A stretch of 64,000 nucleotides of DNA from the NCBI GenBank assembly GCA_964618075.1, contig CAZTZO010000003.1:56973-120972 (forward strand), given 5' to 3'. A program made the translations under genes and the position numbers. Of this stretch, positions 18,428 to 26,635 are shown one piece after another (position 1 is the stretch's first letter; every line of letters begins with the position of its first letter). The notes below the pieces were generated by a model, which made no database searches, was not told the DNA's origin, and saw nothing but the letters and a program-made list of their open reading frames with translations. The stretch is from CAYTMY01 sp964618075 (GTDB lineage Bacteria > Bacillota > Clostridia > Eubacteriales > Anaerofustaceae).

Positions 18428-19100
18428 CTTTGTCCTCTTTAAGAGAGTATCCCATACCGCGAAGGGTTACGATACGAACCTTTTTACTGCTTTGTATTTT
18501 TTTTCGTAAATAATGTATATATATTTCAACTGTGTTTTCGATAGCTTCGCTGTCAAGCCCCCATACCGTATCGAGAAGATAATCCTTGCTTATAACGGAG
18601 CCTGCGTTTTTTATGAGTATTTCAAGTAAATGAGCTTCCTTAGCGGTCAGCTCTTCGCTCTTGTCGTTTATCGTAAGCTGTGCATTATTTGCATTAAATG
18701 TAATATCGCCGAGTGTATATTTCCTTTGTGTAAACACGTCCCCCCTGCGTCTTGCCAAAGCCTTTATTCTTGCAGTCAGCTCATCAATTGAAAACGGCTT
18801 TGTCAGATAATCGTCTGCGCCGAACTCAAGACCTGTTACCTTGTCGTCTATACTGTCCTTTGCTGTTAAAAGCATGACGGGAGTTAATACTTTATCGGCG
18901 CGCAGCTTTTTTAAAACCGTAATGCCGTCCATTTCGGGAAGCATTATATCAAGAATTATTACGTCGTAAATATTTTTAGAAGCTTGCATATAGCCGGAAA
19001 GACCGTCATAAACAGCGTCTGCGTGAATATTGCTGCGAGATAGCATGGCGCATAAAGGCTTTGATATATTTACTTCATCTTCAACAAGCAATACTCTCAT
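18417..19100 (-). CDS. Response regulator, OmpR/PhoB family
   Basis: DNA-binding response regulator of 227 residues. The receiver domain has the acidic pocket VEDE (7-9), the phospho-acceptor Asp in VIILDIMLPE (~52), T/A at LLTAKD and the Lys in YLTKPFS (~101). The C-terminal winged helix ends with IHYLRKKI and VTLRGMGYSL. Promoter, ribosome site (AGGGAGGAA) and the overlapping kinase gene show it heads an operon that also transcribes pcrA, a 2-hydroxyacid dehydrogenase and a GNAT enzyme. Its targets are unknown. Confidence 0.94.
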   Translation of the reverse strand: MRVLLVEDEVNISKPLCAMLSRSNIHADAVYDGLSGYMQASKNIYDVIILDIMLPEMDGITVLKKLRADKVLTPVMLLTAKDSIDDKVTGLEFGADDYLTKPFSIDELTARIKALARRRGDVFTQRKYTLGDITFNANNAQLTINDKSEELTAKEAHLLEILIKNAGSVISKDYLLDTVWGLDSEAIENTVEIYIHYLRKKIQSSKKVRIVTLRGMGYSLKEDKDAR

Positions 19101-19129
19101 ATAATTCCTCCCTAAAAAGTAATTATTAT

Positions 19130-19159
19130 ATTATAGCACTCGTTATCCGATAAAGTCAA
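19130..19159 (-). promoter_or_regulatory. Sigma-A promoter of the two-component operon
   Basis: On the minus strand, TTGACT and TATAAT are 18 bases apart, about 30 bases before the response regulator start codon. Confidence 0.75.
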
Positions 19160-19209
19160 TTAAGGCGTTTATCTGTTGATAGGCTGTCTTTTTTTCGTAA
19201 ATAAAACTA

Positions 19210-19238
19210 TTGATTTCGATGCTTATAGCGTGTATAAT
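19210..19238 (+). promoter_or_regulatory. Sigma-A promoter of tRNA-Thr
   Basis: TTGATT and TATAAT with 17-base spacing, ending 17 bases before the tRNA. Confidence 0.8.
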
Positions 19239-19255
19239 ACATTTCGTTAAAGTGT

Positions 19256-19331
19256 GCTGATGTGGCTCAATCGGTAGAGCAGCTGATTTGTAATCAGCAG
19301 GTTGTAGGTTCAAGTCCTATCATCAGCTCCA
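19256..19331 (+). tRNA. tRNA-Thr (anticodon UGU)
   Basis: 76-nt cloverleaf with encoded CCA. The acceptor GCTGATG pairs with CATCAGC, the anticodon stem GCTGA/TCAGC encloses loop TTTGTAA (anticodon TGT), and the T arm has GGTTCAAGTCC. It marks the left edge of the accessory region, and its 3' end is repeated 258 bases downstream. Confidence 0.95.
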
Positions 19332-19594
19332 TTTTTTGAAATGCTCAACAGCTTTTGAAGTGTCTATGAGGCAAGCCTCAGCCATTCCAAAGAGCTGTTT
19401 TTTATTGCGACAAAATATGTATTTAAAGAATTATATTATAGGGTATTCGCTTCGCACTTTAAAGCGCTTCGCTCATGTATTTTGCCGTCATATAAAGTTT
19501 TCGTAATATCATTCCTTTTAAGCAAGCTTAAAGTATGATATTACTCAACCTTTGCATTTCTTATTTTTCAAGTCCTATCATCAGCTCCATTTTT
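19309..19594 (+). mobile_element. tRNA-associated small modular element at tRNA-Thr
   Basis: The last 23 bases of tRNA-Thr plus five flanking T (19309-19336) recur exactly at 19567-19594. Between the two copies lie a head and a tail. The head is a terminator-like long hairpin (19347-19399, AACAGCT...AGCTGTT with an inner GAGGC/GCCTC stem and T run). The tail (about 19443-19566) contains a nested hairpin, GTAATATCAT (19503-19512) with ATGATATTAC (19535-19544), enclosing TTTAAGC-aa-GCTTAAA. The tail ends TGCATTTCTTATTTTTC just before the second tRNA end. No coding frame is present. The arrangement resembles attL/attR of a tRNA-integrated element reduced to ~258 bp, or a non-autonomous element. 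Related copies lie at 19587-19966, 29003-29377 and 42736-43141. Confidence 0.75.
19347..19405 (+). terminator. Head hairpin; probable terminator of tRNA-Thr
   Basis: Long hairpin AACAGCTTTTGAA / TTCCAAAGAGCTGTT with an inner GAGGC-aa-GCCTC stem and a terminal T run. The same hairpin follows tRNA-Arg on the other edge of the island. Confidence 0.7.
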
Positions 19595-19966
19595 ATTTGT
19601 GCGAGGCACAAATAAAAATTCACAGGGGACACATTCCCCTTATGACGATAAAAATGCGCCGTTTCACTTTGCATTTTTATCTGTAACCCTTTGTAATATG
19701 TATGCGCGCGATGCTATACGCCGCGCGCTTTCTTAAATGGTACCGTCATGTTTTTATAAGCAAAGCTTAAGGCCTGAGAGGCAAGGGCGTTTTTTTATAT
19801 CGTCAAAATATAATATTTAAAGATTCTTACTTAATAAGGTTCTTCGCTTCGCACTATCAAGCGCTACGCTCATGTATTTTGCCGCCATATAAAGTTTTCG
19901 TAATATCAATCCTTATAAGCCGTGCTTAAAGTATGATATTACTCATCCTTTGCATTTCTTATTTTT
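19587..19966 (+). repeat. Direct repeat, left copy (head type 2 + tail)
   Basis: About 380 bases nearly identical to 29003-29377. It starts right after a CCA with CCATTTTTATTTGTG, includes the inverted repeat ATTTGTGC-gag-GCACAAAT, a ~200-base unique head, and then the same tail found in the tRNA elements (TTCGCTTCGCAC ... TGCATTTCTTATTTTT). No open frame with a ribosome site is evident. With the right copy it flanks a 9-kb surface-protein module. Confidence 0.85.
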
Positions 19967-20361
19967 GATTAAACTTCAAAATAGTGACTAAAAAGTGTAC
20001 TACTCCCTTAGTTCGATTTCTATATAATAAAAAAGCCTTTATCTAAGGGCTTTTTTATCATGGAACATCTTCCCTTATATAATTCTTCTCTTATAATATC
20101 GAATATTAAATAATTTTCTATTTGGGGGGGTAAATAAACACAATCTATACACACCAAATGCTAATATTAATATATTTGTAATAATTATACGTGAAACATA
20201 GTTATTAATTAGCGACACATCTGCAGTTTTACAGCGCTTTTGTAATGCCACAAATATAATGATACGAGTATTATGTAACGACAAAAAAATAAAAATAATA
20301 GATAAAAAATATATTATAACAAAGCATTAAGAACAAAATATAACAAGGAGTATTTAAAATA
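19967..20361 (+). promoter_or_regulatory. Terminator hairpin and conserved surface-gene upstream region, copy A
   Basis: A hairpin AAAAAAGCCT / AGGGCTTTTTT (20028-20056) is followed by a ~285-base A+T-rich stretch with no gene. Its landmarks (AATTCTTCTC, a G run then TAAATAAACACA, AAATGCTAATATTA, TAATTATA) recur in the same order before the genes at 25370 and 26636. This suggests a shared regulatory leader for three related surface-protein genes. The exact -35/-10 was not assigned. Confidence 0.6.
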
Positions 20362-21016
20362 ATGAAAATAACAAAATATTTTATTATGCTCACGTTTATC
20401 ATAGCTGTTCTTATAATGAACACATCTGAAGTATTTGCTGCGCCTACGAACATTACAAGTGATTTTCCAGATGTCAATTTCAGAAAAGTGATTGTTACAG
20501 ATGTTCTTGGTAACAGGGTCGATCCGATTACGGGAAACGTAGCAAGTGTTGACAACTATTGTTAAAAGTGACGGAAGTACAGTATTTAAACTCTACTATG
20601 ACAGGAATCTGATAACGATAATATATGAGCCAGACAGTACTTGTTCAGGAAATCCGCCGATTGATATGAAGCAGTATAGATTTGGTGCTTCAGTAACACT
20701 AATGGATAATACTTTTGTGAAAAACGGTTATACATTCAGATGCTGGAAGATCAATCCTGAGTATAAACCTGTAGAAAGCTTTGTACTTAATGAAGAAATG
20801 TATCAACGTGCGATTTCAGGCAATCTTACTTTTACTGCTCAATGGACACAAAATGCACCGCAAACCGGAGATAATAGTTTAATCTGGCTGTATGCAGGAA
20901 TAATGATTATAAGCGTAATGTCGATTATCCTTCTTATAATCATTAAAAGAAAACAAGATAAGAAATTGACAATTAAAAAGAAGAGCCAAGAAATTAACAA
21001 AATCACGAAACTATAA
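20362..21016 (+). pseudogene. Remnant of a wall-anchored surface protein (frameshift and internal loss)
   Basis: The first frame (20362-20565) encodes a clear signal peptide (MKITKYFIMLTFIIAVLIM, ending VFAA) and a short FPDVNFRK-type segment typical of leucine-rich surface proteins, then stops. A second frame (from about 20546) continues with KSDGSTVFKLYYDRN, an InlB/Listeria-Bacteroides-type repeat (GYTFRCWKINPE), the sorting-type motif APQTGDNS, a membrane helix and a Lys/Arg-rich tail. Two reading frames overlapping by 20 bases, each holding only one end of a normal protein, point to a decayed gene with a deletion and frameshift. It carries the shared upstream region. Two separate functional proteins are unlikely, because the second frame lacks a signal peptide. 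Confidence 0.75.
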
Positions 21017-21141
21017 AAGTTGAAGGGGGGGGTAAAACTCCCCCTGACTTATTTATAGACCTTTTATCAAAAACAATTATATTATTTATAGGAACTTAAA
21101 ACACATAATGCAATATCAAACGACAGGAGCAAAAAAGAGTA

Positions 21142-21945
21142 TTGGATAACTTTAAAAAAAATAAGCATAAAATTGTAACAAGAGGGTCATGGTTTGAGAA
21201 TATTAATAAAAAATCTGTGTTAACGATAGTTATTTGTATTCTCTTGTTAATTACGTTGTATTCAGGATACATGATCGTGTCTATACTCCTTAATTATAAG
21301 GCAGCCAGCAATGAATATAAGGATATTGCCAACATGGCAGTTTCTCAGATTGATACAGATACACAAGAAACAGGATATAAATATTTATCAATAAATGAAG
21401 ACAAACTTTTATCTATAAATGAGGATTATATGTTTTGGATAGATATACCGTACACAAATATTTCATACCCTGTTCTTTACACGGATGATTATGAAAAGTA
21501 TTTACATACAACATTTGAAGGGAAAGCCAATTCATCGGGAGCACTTTTTATTGATTATAAATGCAAAAAAGATATTTCGTCTAAAAACACTATAATTTAC
21601 GGCCATAATATGAAAGACGGCAGTATGTTTAATGATATTTGTAATTATAACAATGAGAATTATTTTAATGAACACCGCGAAATATACATCTATCGCGCAG
21701 GTCATGTTTATCACTACACTGCTTTTGCTTTTTTTGAGACGACTTCAGAGAGCAGCGTATATACAATAGATTTTTCATCTGATAATGACTATATGGCATA
21801 CATAAATTCAATACAGTCAAACTCTTGGTATAAAAGCGATATAGTACCGAAAGCAGACGATCAAATCATTACTATTTCAACATGCTCAAGAACAAACAGC
21901 GAATATCGCTGGGTGCTTTTAGCAGTGTTAGTATACAGCATTTAA
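21142..21945 (+). CDS. srtB: Class B sortase
   Basis: Membrane-anchored cysteine transpeptidase that links proteins with a C-terminal sorting motif to the cell wall. After a basic N-terminus there is one membrane helix (residues ~25-50), then the catalytic domain with His in IYGHNM (~155), Cys in TISTCS (~248) and Arg in YRW (~255), the sortase triad. The spacing and GALFIDY block fit class B. The start is TTG at 21142, with AGGAG about 13 bases upstream and AAAGAG close by; start usage is uncertain by a few codons. Its likely substrates are the neighbouring surface proteins that end in xPxTGD (20362 remnant, 25370 remnant, 26636), similar to the S/PPxTG signals known for Clostridioides difficile SrtB. 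Confidence 0.92.
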   Translation: MDNFKKNKHKIVTRGSWFENINKKSVLTIVICILLLITLYSGYMIVSILLNYKAASNEYKDIANMAVSQIDTDTQETGYKYLSINEDKLLSINEDYMFWIDIPYTNISYPVLYTDDYEKYLHTTFEGKANSSGALFIDYKCKKDISSKNTIIYGHNMKDGSMFNDICNYNNENYFNEHREIYIYRAGHVYHYTAFAFFETTSESSVYTIDFSSDNDYMAYINSIQSNSWYKSDIVPKADDQIITISTCSRTNSEYRWVLLAVLVYSI

Positions 21946-22089
21946 TTTTATAGTATGAAAAAATAGATAGCAATAATGTAAGGTCCATTCGATTAGCATA
22001 TAGGCATGTTTTTAAATCGTATTCGTTATACGCTACTGTTAAAAGAAGCAACAATACTATTTTTAATTATGATACTCGGAGGAAAAAAG

Positions 22090-22467
22090 ATGGATATCAG
22101 AAATGATAATATGAATATATCAATGTCGAACTTGGAAAATACGCATGAACTTAATTATGAGAACTATAGCAAAGATTCCATTATTATTTATGCTAAAGAA
22201 CAGCTTGGAGCTGAAGTATGGAGTATGTTAAGAATGCCTCCGTATGTACTTGCTTTTCTTAATTTGATTCTCTCAGACGAATGCAGAAGTATATTTTCTA
22301 TAGAGCAGTATCATTTCGCAGCTAATCTTGTCTACGGGAGAAAAATCGAAATGAGAGATGAGGATACTCTTCAATATCTTTATAAGGTAAGAGAGGCATA
22401 TGAACGTTATTATTGCAATGAAACATGGGATGATTTTAATAGTAAACATGCATTAATTGATAAATAA
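22090..22467 (+). CDS. Hypothetical protein (125 residues)
   Basis: I do not recognise this protein. The frame is open from 22006, but GGAGG seven bases before the ATG at 22090 makes that start much more likely. The product is soluble and acidic, with an Asn/Ser-rich first 35 residues followed by a helical part (KEQLGAEVWSMLRMPPYVLAF, 20 residues: KEQLGAEVWSMLRMPPYVLA; then SIEQYHFAANLVYGRKIEMR). It has no signal peptide or membrane segment. It lies between the sortase gene and a small Cys-rich gene on the same strand. It may be cargo of a conjugative element, but nothing in the sequence proves that. Confidence 0.65.
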   Translation: MDIRNDNMNISMSNLENTHELNYENYSKDSIIIYAKEQLGAEVWSMLRMPPYVLAFLNLILSDECRSIFSIEQYHFAANLVYGRKIEMRDEDTLQYLYKVREAYERYYCNETWDDFNSKHALIDK

Positions 22468-22521
22468 GCCGATTAAAAGAAAAAAGTATGACGTCTTAAA
22501 AAAAATAACAGGTGAAAGAGA

Positions 22522-22749
22522 ATGTATAAAATGAGAATGGCGTTTAAAAATAAAACACTTGTGCTTGAAAAGTGTTGTTTCTGCGAGCATATTGCAATAG
22601 AAGAAAACTGTCGTTGTGTTCTAGGCTTAGTACATACCGAGCAATGCAAAGATGCCGATTATGTCAAAGATGTTTCAGCACGATTTACAGAATTGTTCTT
22701 AAAACTGCCTGACGGGTATGGGAGTGAATCCTCATCCGACAACTTATAA
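22522..22749 (+). CDS. Small Cys-rich hypothetical protein
   Basis: 75 residues, starting at an ATG preceded by AGGTGAAAGAGA. Six Cys residues are concentrated in CCFCEHIAIEENCRC and TEQC (residues ~15-45), which could bind zinc or an iron-sulfur cluster; this is inference from the spacing. No signal peptide. Function not recognised. A short A/T hairpin (ATAAAAA/TTTTTAT) just beyond the stop could end transcription. Confidence 0.6.
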   Translation: MYKMRMAFKNKTLVLEKCCFCEHIAIEENCRCVLGLVHTEQCKDADYVKDVSARFTELFLKLPDGYGSESSSDNL

Positions 22750-22891
22750 AAAATATCCTTTTTATACAACTACTACGCTCAATCATTACGAAAAAGACAA
22801 TTTAAGGGTAGATAAAAAGACACAGCAGAATGTATGTATCTTAGATTTAGCATATTTTGGAATAATATTTTGAAGAAAAGAAAGGGAAATT

Positions 22892-23182
22892 ATGAGAAAT
22901 AAGAAAATAATCATAACGCTTTTGGTCGCTATCTTAGTATGCATTATTTCTACGAATGCATTCGCGGCGAACGATCCGGTCACAGCTATTAATGATGTAA
23001 GTAATGTTGTTATTATGATTATCATATACACAGGGATCATATTTTTCTTCTTCGGAGTTCTTAAAATGATATTATCCATAAAAAATAGGGACTCAGAACA
23101 ACGAGCAAGCGGATTTCTTAATGCTGTAGAAGGAAGTATTGTTGTTTTATTTATGTGGATAATTAATCTGGTTGTGGGATAA
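22892..23182 (+). CDS. Small membrane protein with signal peptide, VirB2/TrbC-pilin-like topology
   Basis: 96 residues: a signal peptide (MRNKKIIITLLVAILVCIIS, cleaved near NAFA/AN), then two hydrophobic helices (residues ~36-58 and ~80-95) joined by a charged loop (KMILSIKNRDSEQRASGF). This order of signal peptide and two helices is that of VirB2/TrbC-type pilins and the Maff2-like small proteins of Gram-positive conjugative elements. The similarity is in topology only; I do not see a diagnostic motif. The ribosome site AAGAAAGGGAAAT precedes the ATG. No other type IV secretion genes are in the window, so if it is a pilin it is an orphan. Confidence 0.6.
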   Translation: MRNKKIIITLLVAILVCIISTNAFAANDPVTAINDVSNVVIMIIIYTGIIFFFFGVLKMILSIKNRDSEQRASGFLNAVEGSIVVLFMWIINLVVG

Positions 23183-23399
23183 ATACGTTGATTTGATGAC
23201 ATTAGATATGAGTTATATAACATATCTGGAACACTTGAGAAAATTAAATTAATTATATAGAAAAAATAATTAAGTGTAAGTTTTTAATATCAAGTTTATC
23301 CATAGCTATTTAATGAGCTTATGAACATTATCACGACAGATAATAATAAATAAGCCGTATAAAAATGTTAAATAATATTAATTAATAAAGGGGAAAGAA
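23183..23399. other. A+T-rich intergenic region
   Basis: No gene or repeat seen. It ends with the GGGGA ribosome site of the next gene. Confidence 0.5.
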
Positions 23400-24203
23400 T
23401 TGAAAAAATTTATTATCATTTTGATAAAAGTAATTGTGTTCTTTATTGGGTGGGCTGTACTCGTAAGCTTAACACCGATTCCAAACTCAACCCATCCAGC
23501 TATATGGAGATTGTGGGCAGAATTAATTCCATTACTTGGAATAATTGTATTTACTATTATTTTCGTGCTTATAGAAAAAAAAGAGTTATCAATTCCAATA
23601 TTTAAGCATCCGTTAAAAAACACTGCAATCGGTATAGGAACAGGGATCACTTGGTTTGGTCTTGTACTGTTTATAATGCTTAGAATTGGTGCAATGGAAA
23701 TAGAAAGCATCAATAATGTTACATATATTGCAATTTGGATTTTAGCAGCATTTCTGAATGTCATTATGCAAGAATTCCTTTTCAGAGGCTATATGTATCA
23801 GCTCATTAAGACGAAATATAATTTAACTGTTGCTGTAGTTTTTACAACAGCTCTCTTTACCGCTATGCATGCCGGTGCGTTTGAAGCAGGCATCATTCCT
23901 GTTTTAAATGTTATAACAATGAGTCTTTTTGTTACAGCCGTGTTGGAGTACACCGGGACATTATGGGCACCAATTCTCGTTCATTCTGTTTGGAATATTC
24001 TAGGTGCGATTGTTTTCGGAGGCATTGCGATAGCAAACGATTACCCAAGTATATTCAATTCGACTTTTTCAGACAATACACTGCTATCCGGCGGATTAGT
24101 TAAAATGGAAGGTAGTATTATCGTTTTGATATTGAATGTGATACTAATTGTTTTATTTACTGTTTTAAACATAAAACAAACTAAATTGAACAAAAGCCTA
24201 TAA
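23400..24203 (+). CDS. CPBP-family intramembrane protease
   Basis: Eight-helix membrane protein of the CAAX protease/bacteriocin-processing (CPBP, Abi) family, 267 residues. Three motifs are visible: MQEFLFRG (~121-128, corresponding to EExxxR), FTAMHAG (~154-160) and LVHSVWN (~191-197). The first Glu of motif 1 is Gln here, while the second Glu and the Arg are kept, so activity is likely but not certain. The start is TTG at 23400, set by AAAGGGGAAAGAA. In Gram-positives such proteins serve in bacteriocin self-immunity or protein processing. Here it sits among small membrane-protein genes next to a sortase module, without a visible bacteriocin gene. Confidence 0.85.
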   Translation: MKKFIIILIKVIVFFIGWAVLVSLTPIPNSTHPAIWRLWAELIPLLGIIVFTIIFVLIEKKELSIPIFKHPLKNTAIGIGTGITWFGLVLFIMLRIGAMEIESINNVTYIAIWILAAFLNVIMQEFLFRGYMYQLIKTKYNLTVAVVFTTALFTAMHAGAFEAGIIPVLNVITMSLFVTAVLEYTGTLWAPILVHSVWNILGAIVFGGIAIANDYPSIFNSTFSDNTLLSGGLVKMEGSIIVLILNVILIVLFTVLNIKQTKLNKSL

Positions 24204-24356
24204 ATATTTTTTCTCAATATCAGTTTTCAACGTATGTGTTTGTTCATATATATGATGCCTGTCGAATCAAATGTCGCTAATGATTTTAGATGATTGAGTC
24301 GAAAATATATAGTCCGTAATAGAAGCAATCATAAATATATTATAAGGTCATGAGTA

Positions 24357-24788
24357 TTGGGAAAGAGAAAATCAAAGCAGAAAAATATATATATCTTTAT
24401 TCTGGCTTTCATTGTCATATACTTGTTTTGGGCAATTAAAATTGACTTTGAGGTAAGAAATATAGTTCGCAAGAGTTATGAAAACTATGGAGATAACGTG
24501 CTTGATTATGATATCGTCTCCTCGGATATCTTTGAGAGGATGTGTTATCGTAATGGCTATCGCGTAAGCTCAAAAAACAATCAAAATGTATCGGAGGTTA
24601 ATGAATTATCTTTACCAATAGCCATTCATTGGTTTGCAGGCGCTAAAGTGTATTATTGGTATACCTATGAAATCAGTGACAAACAAACGGGTGAGCTTTA
24701 TGGTGGCAGTTATAATATACTAGTTTCGCTGACTGTAAAATATACATTAACAGGATTAAATGTTATAGATTATTATGAAGCACCTTAA
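24357..24788 (+). CDS. Hypothetical single-pass membrane protein
   Basis: 143 residues with a TTG start (AAGGT 10 bases upstream). A basic N-terminus (GKRKSKQKN) and one membrane helix (~11-28) are followed by an extracytoplasmic domain rich in Tyr and aromatic residues (GAKVYYWYTYEIS). I do not recognise the family. The inside-positive end and single helix predict an N-in, C-out topology. Likely a cell-surface function in keeping with its neighbours. Confidence 0.55.
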   Translation: MGKRKSKQKNIYIFILAFIVIYLFWAIKIDFEVRNIVRKSYENYGDNVLDYDIVSSDIFERMCYRNGYRVSSKNNQNVSEVNELSLPIAIHWFAGAKVYYWYTYEISDKQTGELYGGSYNILVSLTVKYTLTGLNVIDYYEAP

Positions 24789-25369
24789 ACCAAGACTTCG
24801 ATATAAGAAAAAAACAATAGCTGCCAATGAAATTATTAATCGGTTATCCGACTCACACGATTTGGGAAAAGCGCCGAAAAAATAATATTTACGGAAGAGT
24901 TGATTTGCGCGATATACATTACTATATTTTTGATTAACCTTCAAAAGAAAAACAAAAAAGTTAGAGCACTCTTTAATTCGATTAAAAAAGCCTTTAGTTA
25001 AGGGCTTTTTTGTTTGCATATATATTTGATAAACTTGGACTTTAAATTTGCAAAAAGATAAATTTCTGAATGTAAACATCGAAAGTTAAGACATCTGAAC
25101 ATAAAAGCACAATTAAAAAAGCCTCTGTATAATTCTTCTCGTAAATAATAAAAATTAAAAAAATTCCTATTTGGGGGAGGGTAAATAAACACATACTATA
25201 CACACTAAATGCTAATATTATTTATATCTGTGATAATTATATGAAACTTAGCCGATTATTGGCGAAACATCCGCATTTTGCGGCGTTTAATATAATGTCA
25301 TAAGGATAATGATATTAGTATTAAGTGCCGACAGTAAATGAAAACAAACATAAGAAAGTGGGATGCAAA
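24789..25369 (+). promoter_or_regulatory. Terminator and conserved surface-gene upstream region, copy B
   Basis: No gene in this 580-base gap. A hairpin AAAAAAGCCT / AGGGCTTTTTT (24984-25011) is like the one at 20028. From about 25124 the sequence repeats the landmarks of the region upstream of 20362 and 26636 (AATTCTTCTC, TAAATAAACACA, AAATGCTAATATTA, TAATTATATG), plus a small CCGCATTTTGCGG hairpin. Confidence 0.6.
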
Positions 25370-26197
25370 ATGCAAAAGAAAATTTCATTTAATGGTCATT
25401 TCTTTAAAGCGGCACTGGCAATTCTGCTATTGATGATCATTCTTCTTGGCATGACGCCGATTAAAGCAGCTGCGGCAGAAGACCCTTATATCACGTTTTC
25501 GAGCACTGACAGCTTCACGCTGAAAACCTATAATTCATTAAAAAACTGGGACAATACGCTGGAATATTCCACCGACACGACAACATGGAATACGTGGGAC
25601 GGAATAACTACCCTTAGTAGATCCGCTTCACCCGACAATAAGCTCTATCTTCGCGGCACAGGCAATGGAATGATAACCGGTAGTAGTATAAACGCACGTT
25701 GGGTGCTTACGGGAAATAAGAACATAGCCTGCACGGGAAACATTGAGAACCTCTTGGATCACACAACCGTAACAGCGTAGATAGCATTACAGAAAACAAC
25801 GACATCAAGGTGCGAGTTAAGGAGCCTACCTCCTCTTACCCGATTCAGACCATCGACATCACAAAGGCAGCTACTCCCAATCTTACGGCAACGCAGCCAA
25901 CTGTGAATAACAGCAAGGGCAGCATACCGATGAGCTCAGTGCATGAATACAAGCTTTCTAGTGATTCTAACTGGACGGACGCTACCGGCGTAACAGAGCT
26001 TCCTGCAGGTACCTATCAGGTACGCACGCGTTAAGTCCACGGGTACCGTGCTTTTCTCCGAAGCGCAGATTATTATGCTAAATGCACCTACGCCCGCTCC
26101 CACCACAGGCGACAGCTCAAATATGCTCATTCCAATAGCCCTTATGATAATGGCATTATTCGGTTTAGGGATAGTCTTAAAAAAGAGAGAAGCTTAA
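25370..26197 (+). pseudogene. Decayed paralogue of the repeat-rich surface protein (internal deletion, frameshifts)
   Basis: The first 136 codons (signal peptide ending IKAAAAEDP, then DSFTLKTYNSLKNW and ending ENLLDHTTVTA) closely match the intact gene at 26636, then stop at 25780. The sequence then jumps to what is, in the intact gene, the region after the tandem repeats (NDIKVR...), in another frame. A 4-base insertion near 26030 shifts the frame again before the C-terminal anchor (TTGDSSNMLIPIALM ... KKREA). All ~12 leucine-rich-type repeats are missing. Flanks on both sides also match those of 26636, so this is one copy of a tandem gene duplication that has decayed. Confidence 0.85.
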
Positions 26198-26224
26198 ATG
26201 AAATAATTTATTCAAATGAAAGAG

Positions 26225-26253
26225 ACAAGCCTCATAAACAGGGGCTTGTTTTT
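26225..26253 (+). terminator. Terminator of the decayed surface-protein copy
   Basis: ACAAGCC / GGCTTGT stem with T run. An almost identical hairpin follows the intact copy at 28819-28847. Confidence 0.7.
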
Positions 26254-26635
26254 ATATCGTCTGCACTATTTTAAAAGAATGCCGTTTGTTTGGCGTTCTT
26301 TGTTCATTCGTATTTATTTACCCGCTTATTCATTAAAAACAAACATCTGACTTAATTAAAAAAATCTTATACAATTCTTCTCTTCACAATATCGAAAAAT
26401 ATTAATAAGCTTCTTTTTTTGCTAAACATGCACAATGTAGACACAATATAATCGATTTCGTAGACACATTGAATGCTAATATTATAGTATCTAAAATAAT
26501 TATATGTAAAACACAGTTAATTATTGTGACAAATCCTCAATTTACGGTGCTTATATTAAATATAATTAAAGATAATGATATGGGTATTAAGCGCTGACAG
26601 TAAAGGAAAATAAAAGTAAGAAAGTGTGAGTGAAA
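26254..26635 (+). promoter_or_regulatory. Conserved surface-gene upstream region, copy C
   Basis: No gene. From about 26368 the region again shows AATTCTTCTC, GAATGCTAATATTATAG and TAATTATATG in the order seen before 20362 and 25370, with an insertion in the G-run area. It leads to the intact surface-protein gene. Confidence 0.6.
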
